From positions 248,001 through 312,000 of the forward strand of contig NZ_BAXZ01000004.1 in NCBI RefSeq assembly GCF_000684975.1: 64,000 bases of DNA. Direction: 5' to 3'. Positions 51,617-61,030 of the stretch are shown piece by piece. The position numbers were made by a program, and so were the translations under genes. Within the stretch, counting starts at the first letter, position 1. Each line of letters begins with the position of its first letter. Below the pieces are notes generated by a model, which saw only the letters and a list, made by a program, of their open reading frames with translations, was not told where the DNA came from and ran no database searches. Origin of the DNA: Paraburkholderia acidipaludis NBRC 101816 (lineage in GTDB: Bacteria; Pseudomonadota; Gammaproteobacteria; Burkholderiales; Burkholderiaceae).

Positions 51617-51789
51617 CGTGCCGCGCTTGTGGCCGGCATCGTCAAGGCGCCGTCTCGCTGCTCTCGTTGCTGCTTATTCGCGAGCCGGCGAGACGTCCGC
51701 TCGATTGAGCGCCGCGCGCTACGCGATTTTGGCGCCCGCACGGCGAGTCTTTATGGGTTCTTTGCACGCGGCTTCGTAGAATCGGCAAC

Positions 51790-52197
51790 ATGTTCAACAG
51801 CACGCGCGCCGCCCGCACGGCAGCGCGCACGCAGACGATGCAAACCCTGCCCATACGTCAGGCCGTCAAGGCCGTTTCGAAGTCCGCCCTTCCATCTGTT
51901 GCTTCTTCCCTCGCGAAAGCGCCCGCACGTGCGAGCCGGCATGCCGCAGCCGCTCGCGCCAGCGTGCAGATGGTCGTGCGTGTGGCGCCGCGCGATGCCG
52001 AGACGGCGCGCCGCGCGTTGCACCGTATGCTGGGTAGCGCGTTAGGTGTCCATACCATCGACATCGACCGCCGCCGCGATCTGGCCTGCCTGCACGTCGA
52101 GCTCGAACGCACGCGTGTGGGCGAAGCGATGGCCGTTCTGATCCGCACTGTGACCCGCGCCGAGTTCGGCACCATTCGTCTGCTGGAAAGAAGCTAG
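51790..52197 (+). CDS. Hypothetical protein
   Basis: This 135-residue protein has a basic, low-complexity N-terminus of about 55 residues rich in Ala, Arg and Ser. A compact C-terminal part follows with beta-alpha-beta character (VQMVVRVAPRDAETARRALH, DIDRRRDLACLHVELERTRV) and ends FGTIRLLERS. The C-terminal part resembles a small ferredoxin-like or ACT-type fold, but I recognise no family. The sequence is in normal codon use. It starts where the HTH-less LysR gene is truncated, so the two may have been joined by the same rearrangement. Function unknown. Confidence 0.5.
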   Translation: MFNSTRAARTAARTQTMQTLPIRQAVKAVSKSALPSVASSLAKAPARASRHAAAARASVQMVVRVAPRDAETARRALHRMLGSALGVHTIDIDRRRDLACLHVELERTRVGEAMAVLIRTVTRAEFGTIRLLERS

Positions 52198-52277
52198 CAG
52201 GCCGCCCGGCAGCCTTGCCGCGCATCCGCTGTTCTCCACGCCGCCGCTAATCGGCCGTTTCGCAAATTAAAACGATG

Positions 52278-52300
52278 CAGCCCATTGTTTTGATGGGCTG
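52278..52300. terminator. Hairpin between the hypothetical and the RND operon
   Basis: CAGCCCAT (52278-52285) and ATGGGCTG (52293-52300) form a perfect 8-base stem with a 7-base loop. No T-run follows (TAAATAG), so it may be a weak terminator for the 51790 gene or an operator for the RND operon. The rest of 52198-52466 is the RND promoter region. Confidence 0.45.
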
Positions 52301-52466
52301 TAAATAGTTGCCCGAAACGCGCGCACAGGTTGGCAAACACGCTCTGCGTCGCCCGGAAAAACAGTAGTATCTGAGCGAGCGCCAAGGAGGCGGTTTACCT
52401 TCGGGTCATCCCGGAGGCTGCCTTGGTTCGTCGGTCCAGCGTAGATCGTCGGCTACGGAGAACAGC

Positions 52467-54194
52467 ATGACATGCGGAATTCGGGTTGTCCGGTTGTGCC
52501 TGTCGTTGGGGTTGCTGGCTGCAGTCGTTGCTTGCCATGACAATAAGCCTGTCGCGTCGGCGCCGCCGCCCGCGAACGTGGACGTAATCGACGTTGCCTT
52601 GCGCGACGTGCCTGTGGTTTTCGATTACGTCGGCCAGACCGAGAGTTCGCAGCAGGTCGAGATCCGGGCCCGTGTGAACGGCTTCCTCGAGAAGCGCGTC
52701 TATCAGGAAGGTTCGCTCGTCCATGAAGGCGACGTCATGTTCGTCATGGACAAGAAGCCGTTCCAGGCCGCGCTCGACGCCGCGCAGGCCGAATACGCGC
52801 AACAGAAGGCGCGGCTCGACACGGCGCAGGCGAATCTGAACCGTGTACGCCCGCTCGCGGCGAAGAGCGCGCTGAGCCAGAAAGACCTCGACGATTCGAT
52901 CGGCCAGCAACAGGCCGCAGCCGCCGGGGTCGATCAGGCGCGCGCGAACGTGCTGGCCGCGAGCCTGAACCTCGGCTATACCACCATCACCGCACCCGTA
53001 ACGGGGCTTTCGAGCTTCGCGAAGAAGCAGGACGGCACGTATATCGACGCCGCCAACAGCCTGCTGACTTACGTGGCGAAGCTCGACCCCATGTGGATCA
53101 ACTTCTCGCTCTCCGAGAACGAGTTGCTCGATCTGCGCACGCAGACCGGCAACGGCACACTCAGGATGCCGGAGCGCGGCAAGCTCGAAGCGGTCATCGT
53201 GCTTGCCGACGGCAGCATCTACCCGCAGCGCGGCCATATCGCGTTCACCGACGCCGCGCTCAGCACGGAAACCGGCACCTACCTGATCCGCGCGGCCGTG
53301 TCGAACCCGGACGGCTCGTTGCGCCCCGGCCAGTTCGTGCGGATCAAGCTCGTGGGCGCGGTCCGTCCGAACGCGATTGCCGTGCCGCAGGACGCAGTGC
53401 AGCAGGGCGCGCGCGGCGAATTCGTCTGGACCGTGGATGCGCAGGGCAAGGCCCAGCAGCGCGCGGTCGAAACCGGCGAGTGGAACGGCAACGACTGGAT
53501 CATCAAAGCGGGTCTGCATCCGGGCGACAAGGTCATTCTCGACAACACGCTGCGCCTCATGCCGGGTGCGCCTCTCAATGTGCATCTCGTACCGGCGCCC
53601 GCGCCGAGCGTCAACGTGGCGGCGCAGGGTACGGCGCCGGATAGCACCGCAGGCGGGAATGCCGCGGCGGCGCCAGGGGCCGCAAGCGGGACTGCGAGCG
53701 GGACTGCGAGCGGGGCGGGCGCGCAAGGCGCGGCGGCCGGCGCCGATGCCGGCTCCAGCGGCAACGGCAGTGCTAACGCCAATGCGGCAAGTAGTACTAA
53801 CGCTGCGGATAGCACAAACGGCACGAGCGCTTCGAACAGCGCAAATCCCTCCGCCGCGCCGGCTGCCGGCGAGCTCACCTCGCTCTACTTCGCGCTCGGC
53901 AGTGCCAGTCTCGACGCGCGGTCGGCCGAGGCGCTCGCGGCGGTGGCAAAGCGGCTCGCCGCCTCGCCCGGTGCGCGTGTCGCGGTCTCCGGCTACACCG
54001 ACCCGAGCGGCTCGCTCGCCGAAAACGAGCGCCTCGCCAAGGCACGCGCGGCGACGGTGCGCGCCGCGCTGATCGTCGCGGGCGTGGAGAATGCCCGCAT
54101 CGAGATGCGCAAACCCGCGCAGATCGTGGCCAACGATGCCCCCGACAAATCTCGCCGCGTCGACGTGACGCTCACTCAAGCGGCGGGAGGCTGA
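52467..54194 (+). CDS. RND efflux periplasmic adaptor fused to a C-terminal OmpA-like domain
   Basis: This 575-residue lipoprotein has a lipobox at Cys23 (AAVVAC). Residues 35-375 form a standard HlyD/AcrA-type adaptor: RDVPVVFDYVGQTESSQQVE, lipoyl halves, a coiled-coil hairpin and IAVPQDAVQQGARGEFVW. A linker of about 90 residues (376-467) is nearly all Ala, Gly, Ser, Thr and Asn. The C-terminal 105 residues match OmpA/MotB peptidoglycan-binding domains: YFALGSASLD, ALAAVAKRLA, VSGYTDPSGS and an Arg-rich SRRVDVTL end. Usual adaptors stop at about 400 residues, so the fusion is distinctive; it would tie the pump to peptidoglycan. It starts the RND operon. Confidence 0.93.
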   Translation: MTCGIRVVRLCLSLGLLAAVVACHDNKPVASAPPPANVDVIDVALRDVPVVFDYVGQTESSQQVEIRARVNGFLEKRVYQEGSLVHEGDVMFVMDKKPFQAALDAAQAEYAQQKARLDTAQANLNRVRPLAAKSALSQKDLDDSIGQQQAAAAGVDQARANVLAASLNLGYTTITAPVTGLSSFAKKQDGTYIDAANSLLTYVAKLDPMWINFSLSENELLDLRTQTGNGTLRMPERGKLEAVIVLADGSIYPQRGHIAFTDAALSTETGTYLIRAAVSNPDGSLRPGQFVRIKLVGAVRPNAIAVPQDAVQQGARGEFVWTVDAQGKAQQRAVETGEWNGNDWIIKAGLHPGDKVILDNTLRLMPGAPLNVHLVPAPAPSVNVAAQGTAPDSTAGGNAAAAPGAASGTASGTASGAGAQGAAAGADAGSSGNGSANANAASSTNAADSTNGTSASNSANPSAAPAAGELTSLYFALGSASLDARSAEALAAVAKRLAASPGARVAVSGYTDPSGSLAENERLAKARAATVRAALIVAGVENARIEMRKPAQIVANDAPDKSRRVDVTLTQAAGG

Positions 54195-54197
54195 TCG

Positions 54198-57100
54198 ATG
54201 AAGTTCTCCCACTTCTTTATTGACCGGCCGATTTTCGCGTCGGTCATATCGATCATCCTCATCGTCGCGGGTCTCGTGTCGATGTTCAATCTGCCGATCG
54301 CGCAGTTTCCGGACATCGCGCCGCCGCAGATCACCGTGAGCGCAACGTATCCGGGCGCGAGCGCCGAGGTCGTCGCGCAGAACGTGGCCGCGCCGATCGA
54401 GCAGCAGGTGAACGGTGCCGACAACATGATGTACATGAACTCGTCGAGCTCCTCGACGGGCAACATGACGCTCACGGTGTACTTCAACATCGGCACCGAC
54501 CCGTCGCTCGCGCAGGTGGACGTGCAGAACCGCGTGAACCTCGCATTGCCCACGCTGCCCGATGCGGTGACGGCGCAGGGCGTTTCGGTGCAGAAGCGTT
54601 CGTCGGCGTTCATGATGGTGATCGCGATCTATTCGCCCGATAACACCTACGATCAGGCCTACGTAGCGAACTACGCGAATGTGTATGTGCTCGACGCGCT
54701 CAAGCGCATTCCGGGCGCGAACCAGGCCTCGATCTTCGGTTCTGCAGACTATGCCATGCGTATCTGGCTCAAGCCCGACCGCATGGCCAAGCTCGGCATT
54801 ACCGTTTCCGACGTGCAGAACGCGATCAGCGCGCAGAACCAGCAGTTCTCGGCGGGACGTCTTGGGCAGGCGCCGACCAATGGTCCGGTGCAGCAGACCT
54901 TCCCGGTGGCGACCAAAGGACGCCTCACCGAACCCGCGGACTTCGACAACATCATCCTGCGCGCAAGCTCCGACAATGCGGCGATCGTGCGCATCAAGGA
55001 CATCGGCCATGCCGAGCTGGGCGCCAAGGACTACTCGCTGCGCGGGCGCTACAACGGCAGGACGGCCACGCTCATCGCCGTCTATCAGCAGCCGGGCGCG
55101 AACGCGCTGCAGGTGGCCAAGCAGGTTCGACAGACGCTCGAGCAGTTGAAGAAGAGCTTCCCGCCGGGGCTCAAGTACGAGGTCGCGCTCGACACCACCG
55201 AATTCGTGAGCGAGTCGATCGGCGAGGTCGTGCATACCCTGCGCGACGCCGTGATTCTCGTGATCGTCGTGGTGTTCCTCTTCCTGCAGAGTTTTCGCGC
55301 GACGCTCGTGCCGATTCTCGCCGTGCCGGTGTCGATCATCGGCGCGTTCATCGGCATGGAGGCCTTTGGCTTCTCGATCAACATGCTCACCCTGTTCGGC
55401 ATGGTGCTGGCAATCGGCATCGTGGTGGACGACGCGATCGTGGTGATCGAGAACGTCGAACGCAACATGACCGAGTTCAAGCTGCCGCCGAAGGAGGCTG
55501 CCAAGCGCGCCATGGACGAGGTGAGCGGGCCGGTGGTGGCGATCGTGCTCGTGCTGCTGGCGGTGTTCATTCCGGTGGCGTTTCTCTCGGGCATTACCGG
55601 CCAGCTCTACAAGCAGTTCGCGGTGACGATCGCGGTTTCGGTGGTGCTCTCCGGTATCTGCGCGCTCACGCTTTCGCCGGCGCTTGCCGCGATCCTGCTC
55701 AAGCCGGGCGAGCACAAAAAGAACCGCTTCTTCACCTGGTTCAACGAAAAGTTCGAAGCGCTTACCGCCGGCTACGGCAGGGGGGTTCAGAGCGCGATCC
55801 GGCGCGTGGCGCTCTCCCTCGGCTTGATCGTGGTGATGGTGCTTGCGACGGGTGGCCTGTTCAAGCATATTCCTTCGTCGTTCGTGCCGGTGGAGGACCA
55901 GGGCTATCTGCTCGGCGCGGTCGTGCTGCCCGACGCGGCGAGTCTGGACCGCACGGGCGATCTCTCGAAGAAGGCGGAAGACTGGTTCGCGAAGCAGCCG
56001 GCGGTGAAATCGGTGGCGGCCCCGATCGGCTACAGCCTGATCGACTCGCAGTACAAGTCGAACGCGGGCACGCTCTTCATCACGCTCAAGGGCTTCGGCG
56101 ACCGCGGCAAGAACGGCACCGCGCAGGATCTCATTCGCGACGCGAGCAAGGCGTTCGCGAGTTTCAAGGACGGCGTGATCGTGCCGCTCAATCCGCCTTC
56201 GATTCCGGGCCTCGGCACGACGGGCGGTTTCGAGTTCTGGCTGCAGAGCACCGGCGACGGCTCGTATCAGCAGCTGGAAGGCAAGGTGCGCGAGATGATC
56301 GCGAAGGCACGCCAGAATCCGGCGCTGCGCGGCGTGAATTCCACCATCAATACGCGTTCGCGCCAGTTGCTCGTGGAGGTCGACCGCGAGCGTTCCGAGT
56401 CGCTCGGCGTGCCGGTGCAAGACGTCTACACCGCACTGCAGACGATGTTCGGGTCGTCGTACGTGAGCCAGTTCCCGAAGGGCAGCCGCCTCTTCCAGGT
56501 GATCGTGCAGGCGGAGCCGCAATATCGCACGCAGCCCGACGACATCCAGCAACTCTACGTGCGCAACACGAGCGGCCAGATGGTGCCGATCAAGGCCGTG
56601 ACGACGTTCCGCTTCGTGCCGGGCTCGGATATCGTGAATCGCTTCAACAACTTCCCGGCCGCCAAGATCACGGGCGATGCCGCCCCGGGGCATAGCTCGG
56701 GCGAGGCGATCGCCGCGATGGAGGCAATCGCGCGCGAGACGCTGGGCGAGGGCTACAGCTACGAGTGGAGCGGTCAGGCCTACGAAGAGAAGAAGGCCGG
56801 CTCGACGGCGGCAATGGTGTTCGCATTCGCGCTGCTGATGGTGTTCCTGATTCTCGCGGCGCAGTACGAAAAATGGTCGCTGCCGATCGGCGTGCTGCTC
56901 GCCGTCCCGTTCGCGATTTTCGGCGCGCTGGTGGGCATCCTCATACGCGGCATGGAAGACGACGTGTACTTCCAGATCGGCTTGACCGTGCTGATCGCGC
57001 TGGCGGCGAAGAATGCGATCCTGATCTTCGAGTTCGCCGTGGAGATGCGCGAAAAGGAGAACATGACGCCCTACGACGCCGCGCTGGCCGCCGCGAAGCT

Positions 57101-57374
57101 GCGGTTGCGTCCGATCATCATGACCTCGCTCGCGTTTATCCTGGGCTGCGTGCCGCTTGCCATCGCGAGCGGGGCGTCTGCGGCGAGCCGCCGCTCGCTG
57201 GGTACGGGCGTGATTTTCGGCATGCTCGGCGCCACGCTGATCGCGCTCTTCTTCATTCCGATGTTCTTCTGGGGGCTGGAGACGCTATCCTCGCGCAGCA
57301 AGGCGAAGGCCGGGCCCACGGCTTCGCCCCCCGCGGCGCTGCCGCCCGCCGCACCTCCTTCGCAGGAGGGCTGA
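54198..57374 (+). CDS. RND multidrug efflux pump inner-membrane subunit (HAE-1)
   Basis: This 1058-residue proton-driven pump of the AcrB/MexB type has twelve membrane helices and two large periplasmic loops. The proton relay residues Asp411 and Asp412 lie in GIVVDDAIVVIENVER, and Lys938 in ALAAKNAILIFEF. The N-terminus FFIDRPIFASVISIILI is typical. It starts 3 bases after the adaptor stop and is followed by the outer-membrane gene after 3 bases, so all three are translated together. The drug profile cannot be read from sequence. Its length is standard. Confidence 0.95.
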   Translation: MKFSHFFIDRPIFASVISIILIVAGLVSMFNLPIAQFPDIAPPQITVSATYPGASAEVVAQNVAAPIEQQVNGADNMMYMNSSSSSTGNMTLTVYFNIGTDPSLAQVDVQNRVNLALPTLPDAVTAQGVSVQKRSSAFMMVIAIYSPDNTYDQAYVANYANVYVLDALKRIPGANQASIFGSADYAMRIWLKPDRMAKLGITVSDVQNAISAQNQQFSAGRLGQAPTNGPVQQTFPVATKGRLTEPADFDNIILRASSDNAAIVRIKDIGHAELGAKDYSLRGRYNGRTATLIAVYQQPGANALQVAKQVRQTLEQLKKSFPPGLKYEVALDTTEFVSESIGEVVHTLRDAVILVIVVVFLFLQSFRATLVPILAVPVSIIGAFIGMEAFGFSINMLTLFGMVLAIGIVVDDAIVVIENVERNMTEFKLPPKEAAKRAMDEVSGPVVAIVLVLLAVFIPVAFLSGITGQLYKQFAVTIAVSVVLSGICALTLSPALAAILLKPGEHKKNRFFTWFNEKFEALTAGYGRGVQSAIRRVALSLGLIVVMVLATGGLFKHIPSSFVPVEDQGYLLGAVVLPDAASLDRTGDLSKKAEDWFAKQPAVKSVAAPIGYSLIDSQYKSNAGTLFITLKGFGDRGKNGTAQDLIRDASKAFASFKDGVIVPLNPPSIPGLGTTGGFEFWLQSTGDGSYQQLEGKVREMIAKARQNPALRGVNSTINTRSRQLLVEVDRERSESLGVPVQDVYTALQTMFGSSYVSQFPKGSRLFQVIVQAEPQYRTQPDDIQQLYVRNTSGQMVPIKAVTTFRFVPGSDIVNRFNNFPAAKITGDAAPGHSSGEAIAAMEAIARETLGEGYSYEWSGQAYEEKKAGSTAAMVFAFALLMVFLILAAQYEKWSLPIGVLLAVPFAIFGALVGILIRGMEDDVYFQIGLTVLIALAAKNAILIFEFAVEMREKENMTPYDAALAAAKLRLRPIIMTSLAFILGCVPLAIASGASAASRRSLGTGVIFGMLGATLIALFFIPMFFWGLETLSSRSKAKAGPTASPPAALPPAAPPSQEG

Positions 57375-57377
57375 GCG

Positions 57378-58847
57378 ATGAAGCCCGCCATTACCCGAAG
57401 CGTCGGTCCGCTCGTCCTGGCCGCTTGCTGCGCGTGGCTCGCAGCCTGCACCGTGGGGCCCGACTATCATCGCCCGAGCGTCGATACGCCGTCCACGTTC
57501 CGGTTTGCCGCGGCGAATGCCGAAGTCGTGGACACGTCGCTCGACTGGTGGAAGCAGTTCAACGACCCCGTGCTCGACGATCTCATCGTGAAGGCGCTCG
57601 CGCAGAATCAGAATCTGGGCATTGCGGCGGCGCGTGTCGAGGAGTACTACGGAAGCTATGTCGTCACGCGCGCCGGGCTCTTCCCGCAGGTGGGCGCGAA
57701 CTTCGGGGCCTCGCGCAGCCGCGGCGTGCCGACGCCCGGTTATCCGCCTGTGGTCGGCAATCAGGTGCAACTGGAGGGCACGGTGTCGTGGGAGCTCGAC
57801 CTGTTCGGGCGCCTCAGGCGCTTGACCGAAGCGGCCCGCGCCAACTACCTGGGCACTCAGGCGGCGCAGGAGGCGACGCGCATCGCGCTGATCGCGAATG
57901 TCGCCACGGCCTACCTGCAGTTGCGTGACTACGACAATCAGCTCGTCATCGCGCAGGAGACGCTCAAGAGCCGCGACGATGCCGTGCATCTCTTCGAGGA
58001 ACGCTTCGGCGGCGGCGTGGTGTCGAAGCTGCAGCTGAGCCAGGCGCGTTCGGAGTACGAATCGGCGCTGGCTTCGGTCCATTCGATCCAGCAGCAGATT
58101 TCGCAGCAGGAAGACGCGATCTCGCTCCTGCTCGGGCAGAACCCGGCCCCGATTCCGCGCGGCAAGCCGATCACCGAGCTCACGGCGCCCGCGATTCCGG
58201 CGGGGCTGCCTTCGTCGCTGCTCGAGCGGCGGCCCGACGTTTTGCAGGCCGAACAGACGCTCATTGCAGCGAATGCGTCGATAGGCGCGGCGCGCGCGCA
58301 GTACTTCCCGGATATTTCGCTCACGGGTCTCTTCGGTGCGGCCAGCACGGCGCTCACGGGACTGTGGACGGGACCGGCGCGGGTGTGGTCGTTCGCGGGC
58401 TCGATTACGCAGCCGATCTTCGAGGGCGGCGCGATCTGGGGTTCGGTGCATGAGGCCGAAGCCGTGCGGCAGGAGGCGCTGCTCAGCTATCAGCAGACCA
58501 TCCAGCAGGCGTTTGCCGATGCCGAAAATGCGCTGGTGGGCATTGCCCAGACACGCGAACAGCTGCAGGCGACGACGCGCGAGGTGGCCGCACTATCGGA
58601 CTACACCTCGCTGTCGCGCGATCTTTTCGAGGGCGGCTATACCAGCTATCTGGAAGTGCTCGATGCCGAGCGCAGTCTCTTTACCGCACAGCTTCAGCAG
58701 TCTGCGCTGCAGGATCAGGAACTCGCGCAGATCGTTGCCCTGTACAAGGCGCTGGGCTACGGCTGGACACCGGCCGCCGACGCGAAGGCCAATACTGCTC
58801 AGCCGGAGCCGGCGGCTCCGGTGGCCGCAAGCGCGGCGCAGTCATAG
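57378..58847 (+). CDS. RND outer-membrane channel lipoprotein (NodT/OprM family)
   Basis: This 489-residue TolC-like channel has a lipobox LAAC with lipidated Cys24, followed by TVGPDYHRP, the standard start of NodT/OprM proteins. Repeated helix segments (LGIAAARVEEYYGSYVVTRA, ALLSYQQTIQQAFADAENAL) form the periplasmic tunnel. The central motif FDLFGRLRRL-like text (ELDLFGRLRRL) is conserved. It begins 3 bases after the pump gene and ends the operon; a hairpin follows at 58880-58904. It provides the outer-membrane exit for the pump. Confidence 0.95.
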   Translation: MKPAITRSVGPLVLAACCAWLAACTVGPDYHRPSVDTPSTFRFAAANAEVVDTSLDWWKQFNDPVLDDLIVKALAQNQNLGIAAARVEEYYGSYVVTRAGLFPQVGANFGASRSRGVPTPGYPPVVGNQVQLEGTVSWELDLFGRLRRLTEAARANYLGTQAAQEATRIALIANVATAYLQLRDYDNQLVIAQETLKSRDDAVHLFEERFGGGVVSKLQLSQARSEYESALASVHSIQQQISQQEDAISLLLGQNPAPIPRGKPITELTAPAIPAGLPSSLLERRPDVLQAEQTLIAANASIGAARAQYFPDISLTGLFGAASTALTGLWTGPARVWSFAGSITQPIFEGGAIWGSVHEAEAVRQEALLSYQQTIQQAFADAENALVGIAQTREQLQATTREVAALSDYTSLSRDLFEGGYTSYLEVLDAERSLFTAQLQQSALQDQELAQIVALYKALGYGWTPAADAKANTAQPEPAAPVAASAAQS

Positions 58848-58879
58848 CAGGAGCGATAAGGGACGAACCGGAGGCAAAC

Positions 58880-58904
58880 CCGGCTGGACTGTTTTCCCAG
58901 CCGG
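58880..58904 (+). terminator. Terminator-like hairpin after the RND operon
   Basis: CCGGCTGG (58880-58887) and CCAGCCGG (58897-58904) form a perfect 8-base stem with a 9-base loop containing TTTT, 32 bases after the channel stop codon. Only a short TTGT follows, so it is a moderate intrinsic terminator. Confidence 0.6.
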
Positions 58905-58963
58905 TTGTCGTCTGGCCTGCGTGACCGGAACCGAAGAACCGTTTAACGGAACACAGTAGCCGC

Positions 58964-59329
58964 TTAATCCGCGGGGCGCCGGTCGGCCAGCGCGCGTTCG
59001 CAGTCGGCGAGTACCTGAAGGACGAGCTTGGCCTGGTAGTTCAGGTCGTCGGTATCGAGAATTTCTTCGACGGCGTCGCGCGCCCAGACAGCATCGACAA
59101 ACCACGCATGTTGCTGCGCAATGTCCTGAGCAAGCGCGGTGAGCTTCGCGATTGCGAGCCAGTCGGCCTCGCGGCTGTGGCGGTCCAGCCACTTGTGCGC
59201 AGCCTGGACGTGGAAAGCCGCATTCGGCCAGGCTTCGTTGAGGTAGTACGCTCCGAGGCTCCCGCAGGTGAGCCAGCAGAGCAGTTCCACGCGGTCGCGC
59301 GGACTCAGGTATTGGCGTACATCACTCAT
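58964..59329 (-). CDS. Conserved hypothetical protein
   Basis: This 121-residue soluble protein begins MSDVRQYLSPRDRVELLCWL and is rich in Ala, Leu and Trp helices (AWPNAAFHVQAAHKWLDRHS, DWLAIAKLTALAQDIAQQHA). It looks all-alpha. No family is recognised. A longer frame from 59617 was rejected because the added N-terminus is low-complexity. It is read opposite to the RND operon and faces its terminator. No function can be inferred. Confidence 0.65.
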   Translation of the reverse strand: MSDVRQYLSPRDRVELLCWLTCGSLGAYYLNEAWPNAAFHVQAAHKWLDRHSREADWLAIAKLTALAQDIAQQHAWFVDAVWARDAVEEILDTDDLNYQAKLVLQVLADCERALADRRPAD

Positions 59330-59638
59330 GGCGACGCTCGCGAAAGTAACAGCGGTCGATGGACGGGCAAGCCAGAACGTTCGACTCCTACGATTGAACG
59401 ATACCACGTCGCGCGCAAAAATTCCGCCCCCTGAATGGCGGCGCAAACGCGGATCGCAGGAATAGCGTCGCCTGGCTCGCGTGTGCGCGCCAATCAGGGC
59501 TGACACCAGGAGGGGCGCGCCGCGGGGCCCGTGCCGCGCGCGGCGATTGCCAGGGATGCCGAATGACCGGGGGGAGCGGCGGGAAGCAGCGGGTCGGCTG
59601 TGGTTGCGCCGCAGCACGAACCTGGCTTCGGGGCTCGA
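59330..59638. other. Intergenic region between two minus-strand genes
   Basis: This 309-base stretch lies between the hypothetical gene (start 59329) and the end of the fatty-acid transporter gene. It should hold the promoter of the hypothetical. GTTCGA at 59379 and TTGAAC at 59394 form an imperfect dyad. No gene or clear terminator is seen; a very GC-rich block occupies 59510-59600. Confidence 0.35.
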
Positions 59639-61030
59639 TCAGGGCACGAGCCAGAGCGCGACCGCGTAGATCACGAGCGACACGGCAAACGTGACGGCCG
59701 TGTAGCCCATCACGCGCTGGATGCGAATGCCCGCGATGGCGACGATAGGCACGGCCCAGAACGGCTGCAGCATGTTCGAGACATTCTCGGCCATCGCGAC
59801 GGCCATCGCCGTGCGCGGCACCGAGGCGTGCAGACTCAGCGCGGCCGGCAGCACGAACGGTCCCTGCACGGCCCAGTGGCCGCCCGCGCTCGGCACGAGC
59901 AGCGTGATGATGAGCGAGCTCAGATAGCTCCACAGCGGCAGCGAGAGCGGCGTGGCGATGGTGACGAACGCCTTCGCGATCATCGAGGCGAGCCCCGTGC
60001 CCTTCATGATGCCCATGATGCCGCCATAGACCGGGTACTGCAGCAGCATCGATCCGGTCTGCCGCGCGGCGCCGCGAATGGCGTTCGCGTAGGCGATCGG
60101 TGTGCGCTGCAGCGCGAGACCGATCAGCAGGAAGATCAGGATCGTCGTGTTGATGTCGAGATCGAAGCCTTTTTCGCTCCACTCCATCACGAGATAGCCC
60201 ACGCCAAGCACGAGCAGAACGAGCGTGCCGAGCATCGACTGCTCGAGGCGCGTCGCGAGCGACGGCGTGCTGCCGCTTTTCGCATGCGGGTCGTCGTTGC
60301 CCGCGTCGCTTTCGGCTTCGGCCGTCTGCTGGAACGAGACGACCTGGTCCTCCTTCGGATGCATGCGGATGAAGATGAACGTCATCACGACCACGACGAG
60401 CACGGTGGGAATGAACACGAACGGTGCGAAGATCGTGGCGGAAAGCGGCACGACCTGCCCCGTCGCCTTTTCGACGAGATTGAGCGCATTGCCATGCGAG
60501 GCCTGGGAAAGCGCGATCGAGCTGGAGAGGCCGCTGTTGCAGATCGACCAGGCCGAGTAGCTGCCGGCGACGAGCCACGCGAAATCCACGTGCACGCGCC
60601 GCGCGATCTCGCGCGAGAGCAGCGCGCCCACGATCAGGCCGAGCCCCCAGTTGAGCCATGCCGCCACGGCGACCACCGGAAACACCAGCAGCGCGGCGCG
60701 CGCGGGCGTCTGGGCCCGGGACGCGAGCGCGCGCAGGCCGCGCTGCACGACGGGCGCGTTGGCGATCGCGTAGCCTGTGGCGAGGATCAGGATCATCTGC
60801 AGTGCGAAACCGAGGATGCCGAAGGTGCCGGTGTACCAAGCGTCGAGCAGCGTCGGCACGTTGCCGTGCGGTGCGATGGCGAGCGCCAGCACCGCGACGA
60901 GCAGCGTGAGGCCGACCGATAGCACGAACGGGTCGGGCATGACCCGTTCGAAGAGGTAGACGAGGGCGGCGACAATGCCGCGGCCGTCGGCGGACGGCGC
61001 GTTGGGAGTGGAATGGCTGTCTCGTTTCAT
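59639..61030 (-). CDS. Short-chain fatty acid transporter (AtoE family)
   Basis: This 463-residue membrane protein of the AtoE/ScFA transporter family has ten or more hydrophobic helices. Typical segments are MPDPFVLSVGLTLLVAVLAL, WLNWGLGLIVGALLSREIAR, YSAWSICNSGLSSSIALSQA and VPSAGGHWAVQGPFVLPAA. It imports acetoacetate, butyrate or similar acids. The ATG at 61030 has a weak ribosome site; another in-frame ATG lies 30 bases upstream (61060). A perfect inverted repeat at 61137-61157 upstream suggests IclR-type control. No CoA-transferase gene is adjacent. Confidence 0.88.
   Translation of the reverse strand: MKRDSHSTPNAPSADGRGIVAALVYLFERVMPDPFVLSVGLTLLVAVLALAIAPHGNVPTLLDAWYTGTFGILGFALQMILILATGYAIANAPVVQRGLRALASRAQTPARAALLVFPVVAVAAWLNWGLGLIVGALLSREIARRVHVDFAWLVAGSYSAWSICNSGLSSSIALSQASHGNALNLVEKATGQVVPLSATIFAPFVFIPTVLVVVVMTFIFIRMHPKEDQVVSFQQTAEAESDAGNDDPHAKSGSTPSLATRLEQSMLGTLVLLVLGVGYLVMEWSEKGFDLDINTTILIFLLIGLALQRTPIAYANAIRGAARQTGSMLLQYPVYGGIMGIMKGTGLASMIAKAFVTIATPLSLPLWSYLSSLIITLLVPSAGGHWAVQGPFVLPAALSLHASVPRTAMAVAMAENVSNMLQPFWAVPIVAIAGIRIQRVMGYTAVTFAVSLVIYAVALWLVP

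Noticed and set aside
52395..56693. Long antisense open frame opposite the RND adaptor and pump
   Set aside because: Composition is Arg/His-rich and non-conserved; the plus strand encodes recognised pump proteins through the whole stretch.
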